DNA of 64,000 nt, taken from positions 124,001 to 188,000 of the forward strand of contig CBDDCC010000014.1 in NCBI GenBank assembly GCA_965225935.1. The letters run 5' to 3'. The notes beneath the pieces were generated by a model that worked only from the letters and a program-made list of their open reading frames with translations, was not told the origin of the DNA and ran no database searches. The stretch is from CALJXB01 sp965225935. Its GTDB lineage: Bacteria; Pseudomonadota; Alphaproteobacteria; Kiloniellales; JAKSDN01. Below are positions 8,417 through 18,314 of the stretch, one piece after another; position 1 is the stretch's first letter; each line of letters opens with the position of its first letter. The translations under genes were made by a program, and so were the position numbers.

Positions 8417-8986
8417 ATGGCGAGACAGCAGAGGAACGGCCGCGGCCAGCGGGACGACCGGGGTAGCCGGGAAGACAGCGAACTGGTCGAGAAGCTGGTC
8501 GGCATCAATCGCGTGGCCAAGGTGGTGAAGGGCGGCCGGCGCTTCGGCTTCGCGGCGCTGGTGGTTGTCGGCGACGGCCGCGGGCGCGTCGGCCACGGCC
8601 ACGGCAAGGCCCGCGAGGTGCCCGAGGCGATCCGCAAGGCGACGGAGCAGGCCAAGGGCAACCTGGTGCGCGTGCCGCTGCGCGAGGGCCGCACCCTGCA
8701 TCACGACGTGAACGGGCGCTTCGGCGCGGGCCGGGTGGTGCTGCGCGCCGCCGATCCGGGCACCGGCATCATCGCCGGCGGGCCCATGCGCGCCGTCTTC
8801 GAGGCCCTCGGGGTCCAGGACGTGGTCGCCAAGTCGATCGGCTCGGCCAACCCCCACAACATGATCCGCGCCACCTTCGACGGCCTCGGCAAGTGCTGCA
8901 GCCCGCGCATGGTGGCCCAGCGCCGGGGCAAGAAGGTCTCCGACCTGGTGGGCCGGCGCGAGCACGAGGCCGAGGCGCGGGAGTAG
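8417..8986 (+). CDS. rpsE: 30S ribosomal protein S5
   Basis: The ATG at 8417 is chosen over the in-frame TTG at 8399 because GGAAGGA at 8401-8407 is a well-placed ribosome-binding site. This gives 189 residues. The S5 signature INRVAKVVKGGRRFGFAALV and GHGHGKAREVPEAI are present. S5 acts in mRNA entry and decoding fidelity. Confidence 0.97.
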   Translation: MARQQRNGRGQRDDRGSREDSELVEKLVGINRVAKVVKGGRRFGFAALVVVGDGRGRVGHGHGKAREVPEAIRKATEQAKGNLVRVPLREGRTLHHDVNGRFGAGRVVLRAADPGTGIIAGGPMRAVFEALGVQDVVAKSIGSANPHNMIRATFDGLGKCCSPRMVAQRRGKKVSDLVGRREHEAEARE

Positions 8987-9001
8987 GCGGGAGCAGGCAC
9001 C

Positions 9002-9196
9002 ATGGCCGAGGCGAAGAAGACCATCAAGGTGACCCAGGTGGGCAGCCCCATCGGCCGCCCCAAGGACCAGCGCGCGACGCTGATCGGCCTGGGCCTCAAC
9101 AAGATGAACCGCACCCGCGAGCTGGAAGATACGCCCGCCGTGCGGGGCATGATCGACAAGGTGAGCCACCTGGTGCGCGTCGAGGACGGCGCCTGA
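9002..9196 (+). CDS. rpmD: 50S ribosomal protein L30
   Basis: The 64 residues contain the L30 pattern KVTQVGSPIGRPKDQRATL and LGLNKMNRTRELEDTP. The ATG at 9002 lies 15 bp after rpsE with a GGGAGCAGG leader. L30 is a small non-essential 50S protein of the spc operon. Confidence 0.96.
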   Translation: MAEAKKTIKVTQVGSPIGRPKDQRATLIGLGLNKMNRTRELEDTPAVRGMIDKVSHLVRVEDGA

Positions 9197-9246
9197 GGCG
9201 GCCGGAAGCGGCCTGCCCTCCGGGTTCGTAGCGAGGACGACGTCCG

Positions 9247-9831
9247 ATGAGACTGAACGACTTGAGGGACAACCCGGGCGCCCGCGGCGCCCGCAAGCGC
9301 GTCGGCCGGGGCATCGGCTCCGGCACCGGCAAGACCGCCGGGCGCGGCCACAAGGGGCAGAAATCGCGCAGCGGCGTCGCCCTCAAGGGCTTCGAGGGCG
9401 GCCAGATGCCGATCCACCGGCGCATGCCCAAGCGCGGCTTCAACAACATCTTCGCCAAGCGCTACGTGGCCATCAATCTCGACCGCCTGCAGCAGGCCAT
9501 CGACGCCAAGGCGCTCGACCCGAAGCAGCCGATCGACGCCGCGGCCCTGAAGGCGGCCGGCGTGGTCAAGAATCCACGCGACGGCATCCGCCTCCTTGCG
9601 CGCGGCGAGCTGAAGACCAAGATCACTATCAACGTGGCCGGCGCCTCGAAGAAGGCCGCCGAGGCGGTCGAGAAGGCGGGCGGCAGCCTCTCCGTCGTCG
9701 CGGCCGCGGACGCCGGCCAGCCGGAAAGCGGCAAGGCCGCGGCGGCGAAGGGAACAGCCGCGAAAGGCAAGGCCGCGAAGGACGCGCCGGCCGAGAAGTC
9801 CGGCGCGAAGGAAACCGGCGGCGAGGCATAG
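9247..9831 (+). CDS. rplO: 50S ribosomal protein L15 with Ala/Lys-rich tail
   Basis: The first 150 residues are a normal L15: RLNDLRDNPGARGARKRVG, GRGIGSGTGKTAGRGHKGQK and FEGGQMPIHRRMPKRGF. The last 40 or so residues are Ala/Lys/Gly-rich low complexity (GKAAAAKGTAAKGKAAKDAP), making 194 residues in all. L15 is a late-assembly 50S protein. The tail is comparable to those of L3 and L17 in this cluster. Confidence 0.97.
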   Translation: MRLNDLRDNPGARGARKRVGRGIGSGTGKTAGRGHKGQKSRSGVALKGFEGGQMPIHRRMPKRGFNNIFAKRYVAINLDRLQQAIDAKALDPKQPIDAAALKAAGVVKNPRDGIRLLARGELKTKITINVAGASKKAAEAVEKAGGSLSVVAAADAGQPESGKAAAAKGTAAKGKAAKDAPAEKSGAKETGGEA

Positions 9832-9903
9832 CGCGCCGCCGCGGCGGCCGGGCGCGGGCGCTCGTCCGCCCGCTCTTGAACCAGCCGCCTTGGGACCGAG
9901 TGA

Positions 9904-11247
9904 ATGGCATCTGCCGCAGAACAACTGGCGCAAAGCTTCAACTTCGGGGCGATCGCCAAGGCCACGGAGCTGAAGAAGCGCCTCTGGTTCACCCTGGGCG
10001 CGCTGGTGATCTATCGCCTCGGCACCTATATCCCGGTGCCCGGCATCGACCCGGCCACCCTGGAGCAGATCTTCCAGCAGCATTCGGGCGGCATCCTGGG
10101 CGTCTTCGACATGTTTGCCGGCGGCGCGCTCGGGCGCATGACCATCTTCGCCCTCAACGTGGTGCCCTACATCACCGCGGCGATCATCATGCAGCTGGTC
10201 ACGCCCATGTCGCCGCAGCTCCAGGCCCTGAAGAAAGAGGGCGAATCGGGCCGCAAGAAGCTGAACCAGTACACCCGCTACGGCACCGTGCTGCTGGCCG
10301 CCTTCCAGTCCTTCGCCATCGCCGTCGGCCTCGAGGGCATGACCGGGCCCGGCGGCTCGGCGGTGATCGATCCGGGCATCTTCTTCCGGGTGACGGCGGT
10401 CATAACGCTCACCGGGGGCACCGTCTTCCTCATGTGGCTGGGCGAGCAGATCACCCAGCGCGGGGTGGGCAACGGCATCTCGCTGATCATCTTCTCCGGC
10501 ATCGTGGCCAACCTGCCGTCGGCCCTGGTCAACACCCTGGAGCTGGGCCGCACGGGCGCGCTCTCGGCCGGCATCATCGTCGTGCTGCTGGTCATGGCGG
10601 TCGCCGTCATCGCCTTCATCGTGTTCATGGAGCGGGCCCAGCGCCGGGTCGTGGTGCAGTACCCCAAGCGCCAGATGGGCAACAAGATGTTCGGCGGCGA
10701 GAGCACCCACATGCCGCTGAAGGTCAACTCGGCCGGCGTCATCCCGGTGATCTTCGCCAGCTCGATCCTGCTGCTGCCGCTGACCGCGGCGGGCTTCTCG
10801 GGCACCGGCGGGCCCGAGTGGCTGATCACCTTCACCGCCCTCATGGGCCGCGGCTCGCCGCTCTATCTCGCCCTCTACGCGGCCTGCATCATGTTCTTCA
10901 CCTTCTTCTACGTCTCCCACGTGATCAATCCTGAGGAGATGGCGGAGAACCTGAAGAAGCACGGCGGCTTCATCCCCGGCATCCGCCCGGGCAAGAACAC
11001 GGCGGCCTATCTGGACTATATCCTGACCCGCCTGACCGCCGTCGGCGCCATCTACCTGACCTCGGTCGCCCTGCTGCCGGAGATCCTGATCTCCCAGTAT
11101 CAGGTGCCCTTCTACTTCGGCGGCACCAGCCTGCTGATCGTGGTCTCGGTCACCATGGACACGGTGGCCCAGATCCACTCCCACCTGCTCGCCCACCAGT
11201 ACGAGGGCCTGATCAAGAAGGCCAAGCTCAAGGGGCGGCGCGGATGA
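9904..11247 (+). CDS. secY: Protein translocase subunit SecY
   Basis: The 447 residues form the ten-helix channel of the Sec translocon in the inner membrane. Family signatures are VPGIDPATLEQIF with FDMFAGGALGRMTIFALNVVP (plug region), MERAQRRVVVQYPKRQ (a cytoplasmic SecA/ribosome contact loop) and the C-terminal RRG. A 72-bp gap after rplO has no obvious hairpin. The stop overlaps adk by 4 bp. Confidence 0.98.
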   Translation: MASAAEQLAQSFNFGAIAKATELKKRLWFTLGALVIYRLGTYIPVPGIDPATLEQIFQQHSGGILGVFDMFAGGALGRMTIFALNVVPYITAAIIMQLVTPMSPQLQALKKEGESGRKKLNQYTRYGTVLLAAFQSFAIAVGLEGMTGPGGSAVIDPGIFFRVTAVITLTGGTVFLMWLGEQITQRGVGNGISLIIFSGIVANLPSALVNTLELGRTGALSAGIIVVLLVMAVAVIAFIVFMERAQRRVVVQYPKRQMGNKMFGGESTHMPLKVNSAGVIPVIFASSILLLPLTAAGFSGTGGPEWLITFTALMGRGSPLYLALYAACIMFFTFFYVSHVINPEEMAENLKKHGGFIPGIRPGKNTAAYLDYILTRLTAVGAIYLTSVALLPEILISQYQVPFYFGGTSLLIVVSVTMDTVAQIHSHLLAHQYEGLIKKAKLKGRRG

Positions 11248-11894
11248 ACATCATCCTTCTCGGCCCGCCGGGCGCGGGCAAGGGCACCCAGGCCAAGCGC
11301 CTGGAGGACAGATACGGCCTGGTCCAGCTCTCGACCGGCGACATGCTGCGCGCCACCGTGGCCTCGGGCAGCGCGCTGGGGCGCCAGGCCAAGGAGATCA
11401 TGGACGCCGGGCAGCTCATGCCCGACGCCCTGATGGTGCAGATGATCTCCGAGCGCATCGACCAGCCCGACTGCGCCAAGGGCTTCATTTTGGACGGTTT
11501 TCCTCGCACCACCGCCCAGGCAGAGGCGCTCGACGCCATGCTGAGCGAGAAGGGGCTGAAGCTGGACACGGTGATCGAGCTCAGGGTCGACGAGGAGGCC
11601 CTGGTGGAGCGCATCACCGGGCGCTTCACCTGTGCCGGCTGCGGCGCCGGCTACCACGACAAGTTCCAGCGGCCCCGCGAGGAGGGGATCTGCGACCGCT
11701 GCGGCGGCACGGAGTTCACCCGCCGGGCCGACGACAACGAGGAGACGGTCCGCGCCCGCCTGGAGGCCTACCACGAGCAGACGGCGCCGATCCTGCCCTA
11801 CTACGAGGCCCGCGGGGTGCTCCAATGGGTGGACGGCATGGCCGATATCGACCAGGTGACCGAGCAGCTCTTCGAGCGGCTGGGGGAGCCATGA
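11244..11894 (+). CDS. adk: Adenylate kinase, zinc-LID type
   Basis: The 216-residue enzyme converts ATP plus AMP to two ADP. The P-loop GPPGAGKGT is at residues 7-15, the AMP-binding segment QLSTGDMLRA follows, and GFPRTTAQ is at residues 86-92. The LID domain has four cysteines (C130, C133, C150, C153) in two CxxC pairs, the structural zinc type. It overlaps secY by 4 bp (ATGA). Confidence 0.98.
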   Translation: MNIILLGPPGAGKGTQAKRLEDRYGLVQLSTGDMLRATVASGSALGRQAKEIMDAGQLMPDALMVQMISERIDQPDCAKGFILDGFPRTTAQAEALDAMLSEKGLKLDTVIELRVDEEALVERITGRFTCAGCGAGYHDKFQRPREEGICDRCGGTEFTRRADDNEETVRARLEAYHEQTAPILPYYEARGVLQWVDGMADIDQVTEQLFERLGEP

Positions 11895-11900
11895 GCGGCG

Positions 11901-11928
11901 TTGACAGCAAGGGGCGCGTCCCTATAAT
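11901..11928 (+). promoter_or_regulatory. Consensus sigma-70 promoter for the alpha operon
   Basis: TTGACA at 11901-11906 and TATAAT at 11923-11928 are separated by 16 bp; both hexamers match the housekeeping consensus in all six positions. It begins 6 bp after the adk stop and lies about 82 bp upstream of the rpsM GTG. It should make rpsM-rpsK-rpoA-rplQ a separately initiated unit. Confidence 0.85.
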
Positions 11929-12010
11929 CCCCCGGCGCTGGCGTGGCAGCGGCCGGCCGATTCCGCATGTCCGGACAGTCTGAATAAGCGAGCCTGAAGG
12001 AGATCGCCTC

Positions 12011-12382
12011 GTGGCACGTATCGCTGGCGTCAACATACCGACACAAAAACGCGTCGAGATCGCGCTGACCTATATCCACGGCATCGGCCGCAGCAAGGCC
12101 GCGCAGATCTGCGAGCGGGTGGGCATCCCCGCCGAGCGCCGGGTCAACGAGCTGACCGACGACGAGGTGGTCCGCATCCGCGAGACCATCGACCGGGATT
12201 TCGTGGTCGAGGGCGACCTGCGCCGCGACATGGCGATGAACGTCAAGCGGCTCATGGACCTCGGCTGCTACCGCGGCCTGCGCCACCGCAAGGGCCTGCC
12301 CGTGCGCGGCCAGCGCACCCACACCAACGCCCGCACGCGAAAGGGCCCCGCGCGCCCGATCGCCGGCAAGAAGAAGGCCTGA
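12011..12382 (+). CDS. rpsM: 30S ribosomal protein S13
   Basis: The 123 residues from the GTG at 12011 start VARIAGVNIPTQKRVEIALT and end with RGQRTHTNARTRKGP, the S13 signature whose tail contacts P-site tRNA. AAGGAG at 11997-12002 is the ribosome-binding site. It is the first gene after the consensus promoter. rpmJ is not present between secY and rpsM. Confidence 0.98.
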   Translation: MARIAGVNIPTQKRVEIALTYIHGIGRSKAAQICERVGIPAERRVNELTDDEVVRIRETIDRDFVVEGDLRRDMAMNVKRLMDLGCYRGLRHRKGLPVRGQRTHTNARTRKGPARPIAGKKKA

Positions 12383-12415
12383 CCGGGCCTGGACTAAGCA
12401 GGAGACGACCCCAAG

Positions 12416-12805
12416 ATGGCCAAACCGCAGGCCCGCCTGAGGCGCCGGGAGAAGAAGAACATCACGTCCGGCATCGCCCACGTGAGCGCCACCTTCAACA
12501 ACACCATGATCACCATCACCGACGTGCAGGGGAACGCCATTTCCTGGTCGTCGGCCGGTGGCCAGGGCTTCAAGGGCTCGCGCAAGTCGACGCCCTACGC
12601 CGCCCAGCTGGCAGCCGAGGACGCCGGCCGCAAGGCCATGGAGCACGGCATGAAGACCCTGGAGATCAACGTCAAGGGACCGGGCTCCGGACGGGAGTCG
12701 GCGCTGCGCGCGCTGCAGTCGGTCGGCTTCACCATCACCGCGATCCGCGACGTGACGCCGATCCCGCACAACGGCTGCCGGCCGCCCAAACGCCGCCGGG
12801 TCTAG
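12416..12805 (+). CDS. rpsK: 30S ribosomal protein S11
   Basis: The 129 residues contain HVSATFNNTMITITD, GFKGSRKSTPYAAQ and the C-terminal VTPIPHNGCRPPKRRRV. S11 forms the 30S platform with S7 and S18. The 156-bp gap to rpoA holds no convincing promoter or strong hairpin. Confidence 0.98.
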   Translation: MAKPQARLRRREKKNITSGIAHVSATFNNTMITITDVQGNAISWSSAGGQGFKGSRKSTPYAAQLAAEDAGRKAMEHGMKTLEINVKGPGSGRESALRALQSVGFTITAIRDVTPIPHNGCRPPKRRRV

Positions 12806-12961
12806 AGCGCCCCGGCGAGGGGCCGGCACACGGCCGGTCCCGGACATTGAACACGAGGGGTTCGTCTCTACCTCTATTCGGCCGGTTCCGCCCTGGGCCG
12901 GTTTGGTTTCGAAAACGCCCGCCCTATCGGGCAACCGCCTGAAAGCCGTGAGGTCACAGTC

Positions 12962-13978
12962 GTGCTGCAGAAAAACTGGACCGAGTTGATCAAGCCCAAC
13001 AAGCTCGACATTCAGTCGGGCGATGATTCGCAACGCTTCGCCAAGGTCGTCGCCGAGCCGCTGGAGCGCGGCTTCGGCCTGACGCTGGGCAACGCGCTGC
13101 GCCGCATCCTGCTCTCCTCTCTCCAGGGCGCTGCGGTGACCAGCATCCAGGTCGACGGGGTGCTGCACGAGTTCTCCTCCATCGCTGGGGTGCGCGAGGA
13201 CCTGACAGACATCGTGCTGAACGTGAAGTCGATCTGGCTCCGCATGCACGGCGAGGGGCCGAAGCGCATGCGCCTGCGCGCCGACGGGCCGGGCGAGGTG
13301 ACGGCGGCCCAGATCGAGACCGGGCACGACATCGACGTCATGAACCCGGAGCTGGTGATCTGCACCCTCGACGACGGCGCCCACCTGGACATGGAGCTGG
13401 TGGTCGAGAACGGCAAGGGCTACGTCGCCGGCACCCAGAACCGGCCCGAGGACGCGCCCATCGGCCTGATCCCCGTGGACGCGGTCTTCTCGCCGGTGCG
13501 CAAGGTCTCCTACAAGGTGGAGAACACGCGCGTCGGCCAGGTGACCGACTACGACAAGCTGACCATGGAGATCGAGACCAACGGCGCCGTCACGCCCGAC
13601 GACGCCGTGGCGCTCGCTGCGCGCATCCTGCAGGACCAGCTGCAGCTCTTCATCAACTTCGAGGAGCCCCAGTCCCGCACGGCCGAGGAGCAGGCCGCCG
13701 AGCCGCCGTTCAACCGTAACCTGCTGCGCAAGGTGGACGAGCTGGAGCTTTCCGTGCGCTCGGCCAACTGCTTGAAGAACGACAACATCGTCTATATCGG
13801 CGACCTGGTGCAGAAGACCGAGGCGGAGATGCTCCGGACCCCGAACTTCGGCCGCAAGTCGCTGAACGAGATCAAGGAGGTGCTCGCCCAGATGGGCCTC
13901 CACCTGGGCATGGAGATCCCGACCTGGCCGCCCGAGAACATCGAGGAGCTGGCCAAGCGTCTCGACGAGCCCTTCTAG
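12962..13978 (+). CDS. rpoA: RNA polymerase alpha subunit
   Basis: The 338 residues from the GTG at 12962 start VLQKNWTELIKPNKL. The N-terminal dimerisation domain has ERGFGLTLGNALRRILLSSL. The C-terminal domain (from about residue 255) carries ELELSVRSANCLK, the helix holding the DNA-contacting arginine, and FGRKSLNEIKEVL. Residues 225-250 form the flexible linker. Confidence 0.98.
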   Translation: MLQKNWTELIKPNKLDIQSGDDSQRFAKVVAEPLERGFGLTLGNALRRILLSSLQGAAVTSIQVDGVLHEFSSIAGVREDLTDIVLNVKSIWLRMHGEGPKRMRLRADGPGEVTAAQIETGHDIDVMNPELVICTLDDGAHLDMELVVENGKGYVAGTQNRPEDAPIGLIPVDAVFSPVRKVSYKVENTRVGQVTDYDKLTMEIETNGAVTPDDAVALAARILQDQLQLFINFEEPQSRTAEEQAAEPPFNRNLLRKVDELELSVRSANCLKNDNIVYIGDLVQKTEAEMLRTPNFGRKSLNEIKEVLAQMGLHLGMEIPTWPPENIEELAKRLDEPF

Positions 13979-13990
13979 CAACCGGCCGGC

Positions 13991-14014
13991 GGGCCGCGTC
14001 CTTTGGCGCGGCCC
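13991..14014 (+). terminator. GC-rich hairpin between rpoA and rplQ
   Basis: GGGCCGCG (13991-13998) and CGCGGCCC (14007-14014) form a perfect 8-bp stem with an 8-nt loop, starting 13 bp after the rpoA stop. A TTTT run occurs only at 14023-14026, eight bases after the stem, so it is a poor intrinsic terminator and could be a partial terminator or processing site in the 168-bp gap. Confidence 0.45.
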
Positions 14015-14146
14015 GTTCGGCGTTTTCATGGGGCCACGGTGGCCCCGGCCCGGCGTGCCTGGGCGGCGGCGAGAGCCCGCCGGCCGCGGCGTCCGGGATC
14101 CGCAATCGGTCTCGCGCGCGAGGCCCGGCGAAGAGGAGGACGCGCC

Positions 14147-14569
14147 ATGCGCCACGGCATCAGCCGTCGCAAGCTGAACCGCACCAGCACCCACCGCAAG
14201 GCCATGTTCGCCAACATGGCGGTGGCGCTGCTGAAGCACGAGCAGATCAAGACCACCCTGCCCAAGGCGAAGGATCTGCGCCGGGTGGTCGACCGCCTGA
14301 TCACGCTGGGCAAGCGCGGAGACCTGCACGCCCGGCGACAGGCCATGTCGGTGCTGCGCGACCGGGTCATCACGGCGAAGCTGTTCGAGGAGCTGGCCGA
14401 GCGCTACCAGGAGCGCGCCGGCGGCTACACCCGCGTCCTTAAGGCCGGCCACCGCTATGGCGACATGGCGCCCATGGCGGTGATCGAGCTGGTCGACCGC
14501 AACCCCGACGCCAAGGGACAGGATTCCGGCCCCACCAGTGAGCCGGACGAAGAAGAAGACGAAGACTAG
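14147..14569 (+). CDS. rplQ: 50S ribosomal protein L17 with acidic tail
   Basis: The ATG at 14147 follows AAGAGGAGGA, an excellent ribosome-binding site, and gives 140 residues starting MRHGISRRKLNRTSTHRKAM. The L17 core ends with GDMAPMAVIELVDR. The last 20 residues are acidic (SEPDEEEDED) and absent from compact L17 proteins. It is the last gene of the ribosomal cluster. Confidence 0.97.
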   Translation: MRHGISRRKLNRTSTHRKAMFANMAVALLKHEQIKTTLPKAKDLRRVVDRLITLGKRGDLHARRQAMSVLRDRVITAKLFEELAERYQERAGGYTRVLKAGHRYGDMAPMAVIELVDRNPDAKGQDSGPTSEPDEEEDED

Positions 14570-14577
14570 CGGTCGTC

Positions 14578-16058
<1,481 letters not shown>

Positions 16059-16062
<4 letters not shown>

Positions 16063-17408
16063 GCGCCGATCGGCCGGCCGGGGGGAGCCGGGGCCTGTTC
16101 GAGGGTCAGGCGCCGCGTCCCCTGGCCGACCGTTTGCGGCCGGCGAACCTCTCCCAGGTCGTGGGCCAGGACCACCTGCTGGCGCCCGATGCGCCGCTCG
16201 GGCGGATGGTGGCGGCCGGGCGCCTCGCCTCCATGATCCTCTGGGGGCCGCCAGGCAGCGGCAAGACCACCATCGCGCGCCTCCTGGCCGAGACCGGCGA
16301 GCTCGCCTTCGAGCCTCTGTCAGCGGTCTTCTCGGGCGTGGCGGACCTGCGCAAGGTCTTCGAGCGGGCCAAGGAGCGGCGCTTGGCCGGCCGCGGGACC
16401 CTCCTTTTCATCGACGAGATCCACCGCTTCAACCGGGCCCAGCAGGACGGCTTCCTGCCCTACGTGGAGGACGGCACCGTCATCCTGGTGGGGGCGACCA
16501 CCGAGAACCCCTCCTTCGAGCTGAACAGCGCGCTGCTCTCCCGCTGCCAGGTCTTCGTGCTCCAGCGCCTCGACGGGGCGGCGCTGGAGACCCTGCTGCA
16601 GCGGGCCGAGGCGGACGCCGGCCGGGCCCTGCCGCTCGCTGCCGACGCCCGCGAGGCCCTCATCGCCATGGCTGACGGCGACGGCCGCTACCTCCTCAAC
16701 CTGGCCGAGGAGCTCTTCGCCCTCGATGCCCCGGAGCCGGTCGATACCGCGGCGCTGGCCCGCATCGTCCAGAAGCGGGCGCCGCTCTACGACAAGAGCC
16801 AGGAGGGCCACTACAACCTCATCAGCGCCCTCCACAAGTCACTCCGGGGCTCGGACAGCGACGCCGCGCTCTACTGGCTGGCGCGCATGCTGGCCGGCGG
16901 CGAGGACCCGCGCTACATCGCCCGGCGCCTGGTGCGCTTCGCCGTGGAGGATGTAGGGCTCGCCGACCCCCAGGCCCTGGTCCAGTCGCTCTCGTCCTGG
17001 GAGGCCTACGAGCGCATCGGCTCGCCGGAGGGGGAGCTGGCGCTCGCCCAGGCGGTCATCTACCTGGGCACCGCGCCCAAGTCCAACGCCGCCTACAAGG
17101 CCTTCGGCGAGGTCCAGCGGGCGGCCCGGGAGACCGGCTCGCTGGCGCCGCCCATGCACATCCTGAACGCTCCCACAGGGCTCATGAAATCGCTCGGCTA
17201 TGGGTCCGGCTACGACTACGACCATGACGCGCCCGAGGCCTTCTCGGGCCAGAACTACTTCCCGGAGGGCATGGAGCGGCGCCAGTTCTACCGCCCGGCC
17301 GAGCGCGGCTTCGAGCGGGAAATCGCCAAGCGCCTGGCCTACTGGTCCAAACTGCGTGCCGAGCGCCAGGCGGGTGGCGGGGGCGAGGGAGAAGAGGACG
17401 AGAGCTGA
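16059..17408 (+). CDS. rarA: Replication-associated recombination protein A (AAA+ ATPase)
   Basis: The 449 residues carry Walker A GPPGSGKT (63-70), Walker B LLFIDEIHRF (115-124) and sensor GATTENPSFELNSALLSR. RarA/MgsA is a clamp-loader-like ATPase acting at stalled replication forks. The ATG overlaps the HtrA stop (ATGA). The C-terminal part with RIGSPEGELALAQAVIYL is the RarA tetramerisation region. Confidence 0.95.
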
Positions 17409-17568
17409 GGATAGGCGCGCCGGCGGGCCGACGGGCCAGCAATGCGGAATCCGCGACGCAGCCATTCCGGGTTGTCGGTTGTTTCGCTTCGGATGCATCT
17501 ATATTCAAGTGCCAACCCGGATGGCATGGCTTGGGGACCGGGGGCCCGTTCAACCGGAGAGGAACTGA

Positions 17569-18231
17569 ATGCCCGATTACACGACTCCCGAGCGGGATCG
17601 TATTGCGCTCCTGACCTTCGCGGTCCAGAAGGACTGTCTGCAGCCCGGCTCGCCGGTCGGCTACCTCGGTGGCCGGCGGACCCTGGACCGGATCGGCCAG
17701 CTGGCGCGGGGCTTCCGCGCGCGCGGTGCGCCCGTCGTCCACCTGGTGCGCCTCTACCGGCCCGACGGCTCCAACGTGGACGCCTGCCGGCGGCGGGCCG
17801 TCGAGGAGGGCATGAGGGTCCTCATGCCCGGCACCCGGGGTGCGGACCTGGTGGACGAGGTCAATCCGGCGCCCGAGATGCGCCTTAGCTGCGCCGAGCT
17901 GCTGGATGGCAAGCCGCAGCGCCTGGCCGACAAGGAATGGGCGCTCTACCGCCCGCGCTGGGGCGCCTTCTACAAGACCTGCCTGGAAGACCATCTGCGA
18001 AGCCTCGGCGTCTCGACCATCGCGGTCTGTGGCTGCAACTTCAGCACCGCGATCCGAGCCACCGTCCTGGAAGCCAGCGCCAGGGACTTCCGGGTGGTCG
18101 CGGTGCCCGATGCGCTCGCCTGTGCCGGCGAGAGCGACTTGGCGGATCTCGCGCGCATCGGCGTCTATCTCATGAACACCGACTGCTGCATCTCCTGGCT
18201 CAACTCGCCGCCGAAACCGCTCGCGGCCTGA
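17569..18231 (+). CDS. Isochorismatase-fold (cysteine hydrolase-like) protein, probably inactive
   Basis: The 220 residues have the isochorismatase-like fold pattern. Asp22 (VQKDC) matches the catalytic aspartate. As I recall the closest subfamily, it reads YKPRWGAF and GCNFPNC at the catalytic Lys and Cys; here the aligned segments are YRPRWGAF (Arg128) and GCNFSTA (Ala161). Both residues therefore appear replaced, so enzymatic activity is doubtful. GGAGAGGAACTGA precedes the ATG. The 160-bp gap after rarA has no other feature I can support. Substrate unknown. Confidence 0.75.
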   Translation: MPDYTTPERDRIALLTFAVQKDCLQPGSPVGYLGGRRTLDRIGQLARGFRARGAPVVHLVRLYRPDGSNVDACRRRAVEEGMRVLMPGTRGADLVDEVNPAPEMRLSCAELLDGKPQRLADKEWALYRPRWGAFYKTCLEDHLRSLGVSTIAVCGCNFSTAIRATVLEASARDFRVVAVPDALACAGESDLADLARIGVYLMNTDCCISWLNSPPKPLAA

Positions 18232-18314
18232 ATTCCAGTGGGCGGGGTGCGGTGACGGCACCGCGCCCCTCGAAAGCCGTACTCAGACCGGTCGACATCG
18301 CCTAGAATCTGCCG

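Noticed and set aside
11895..12010. A possible rpmJ (L36) gene between adk and rpsM
   Set aside because: The 116-bp gap is too short for rpmJ and contains the consensus promoter; no CxxC-rich L36 motif is present.
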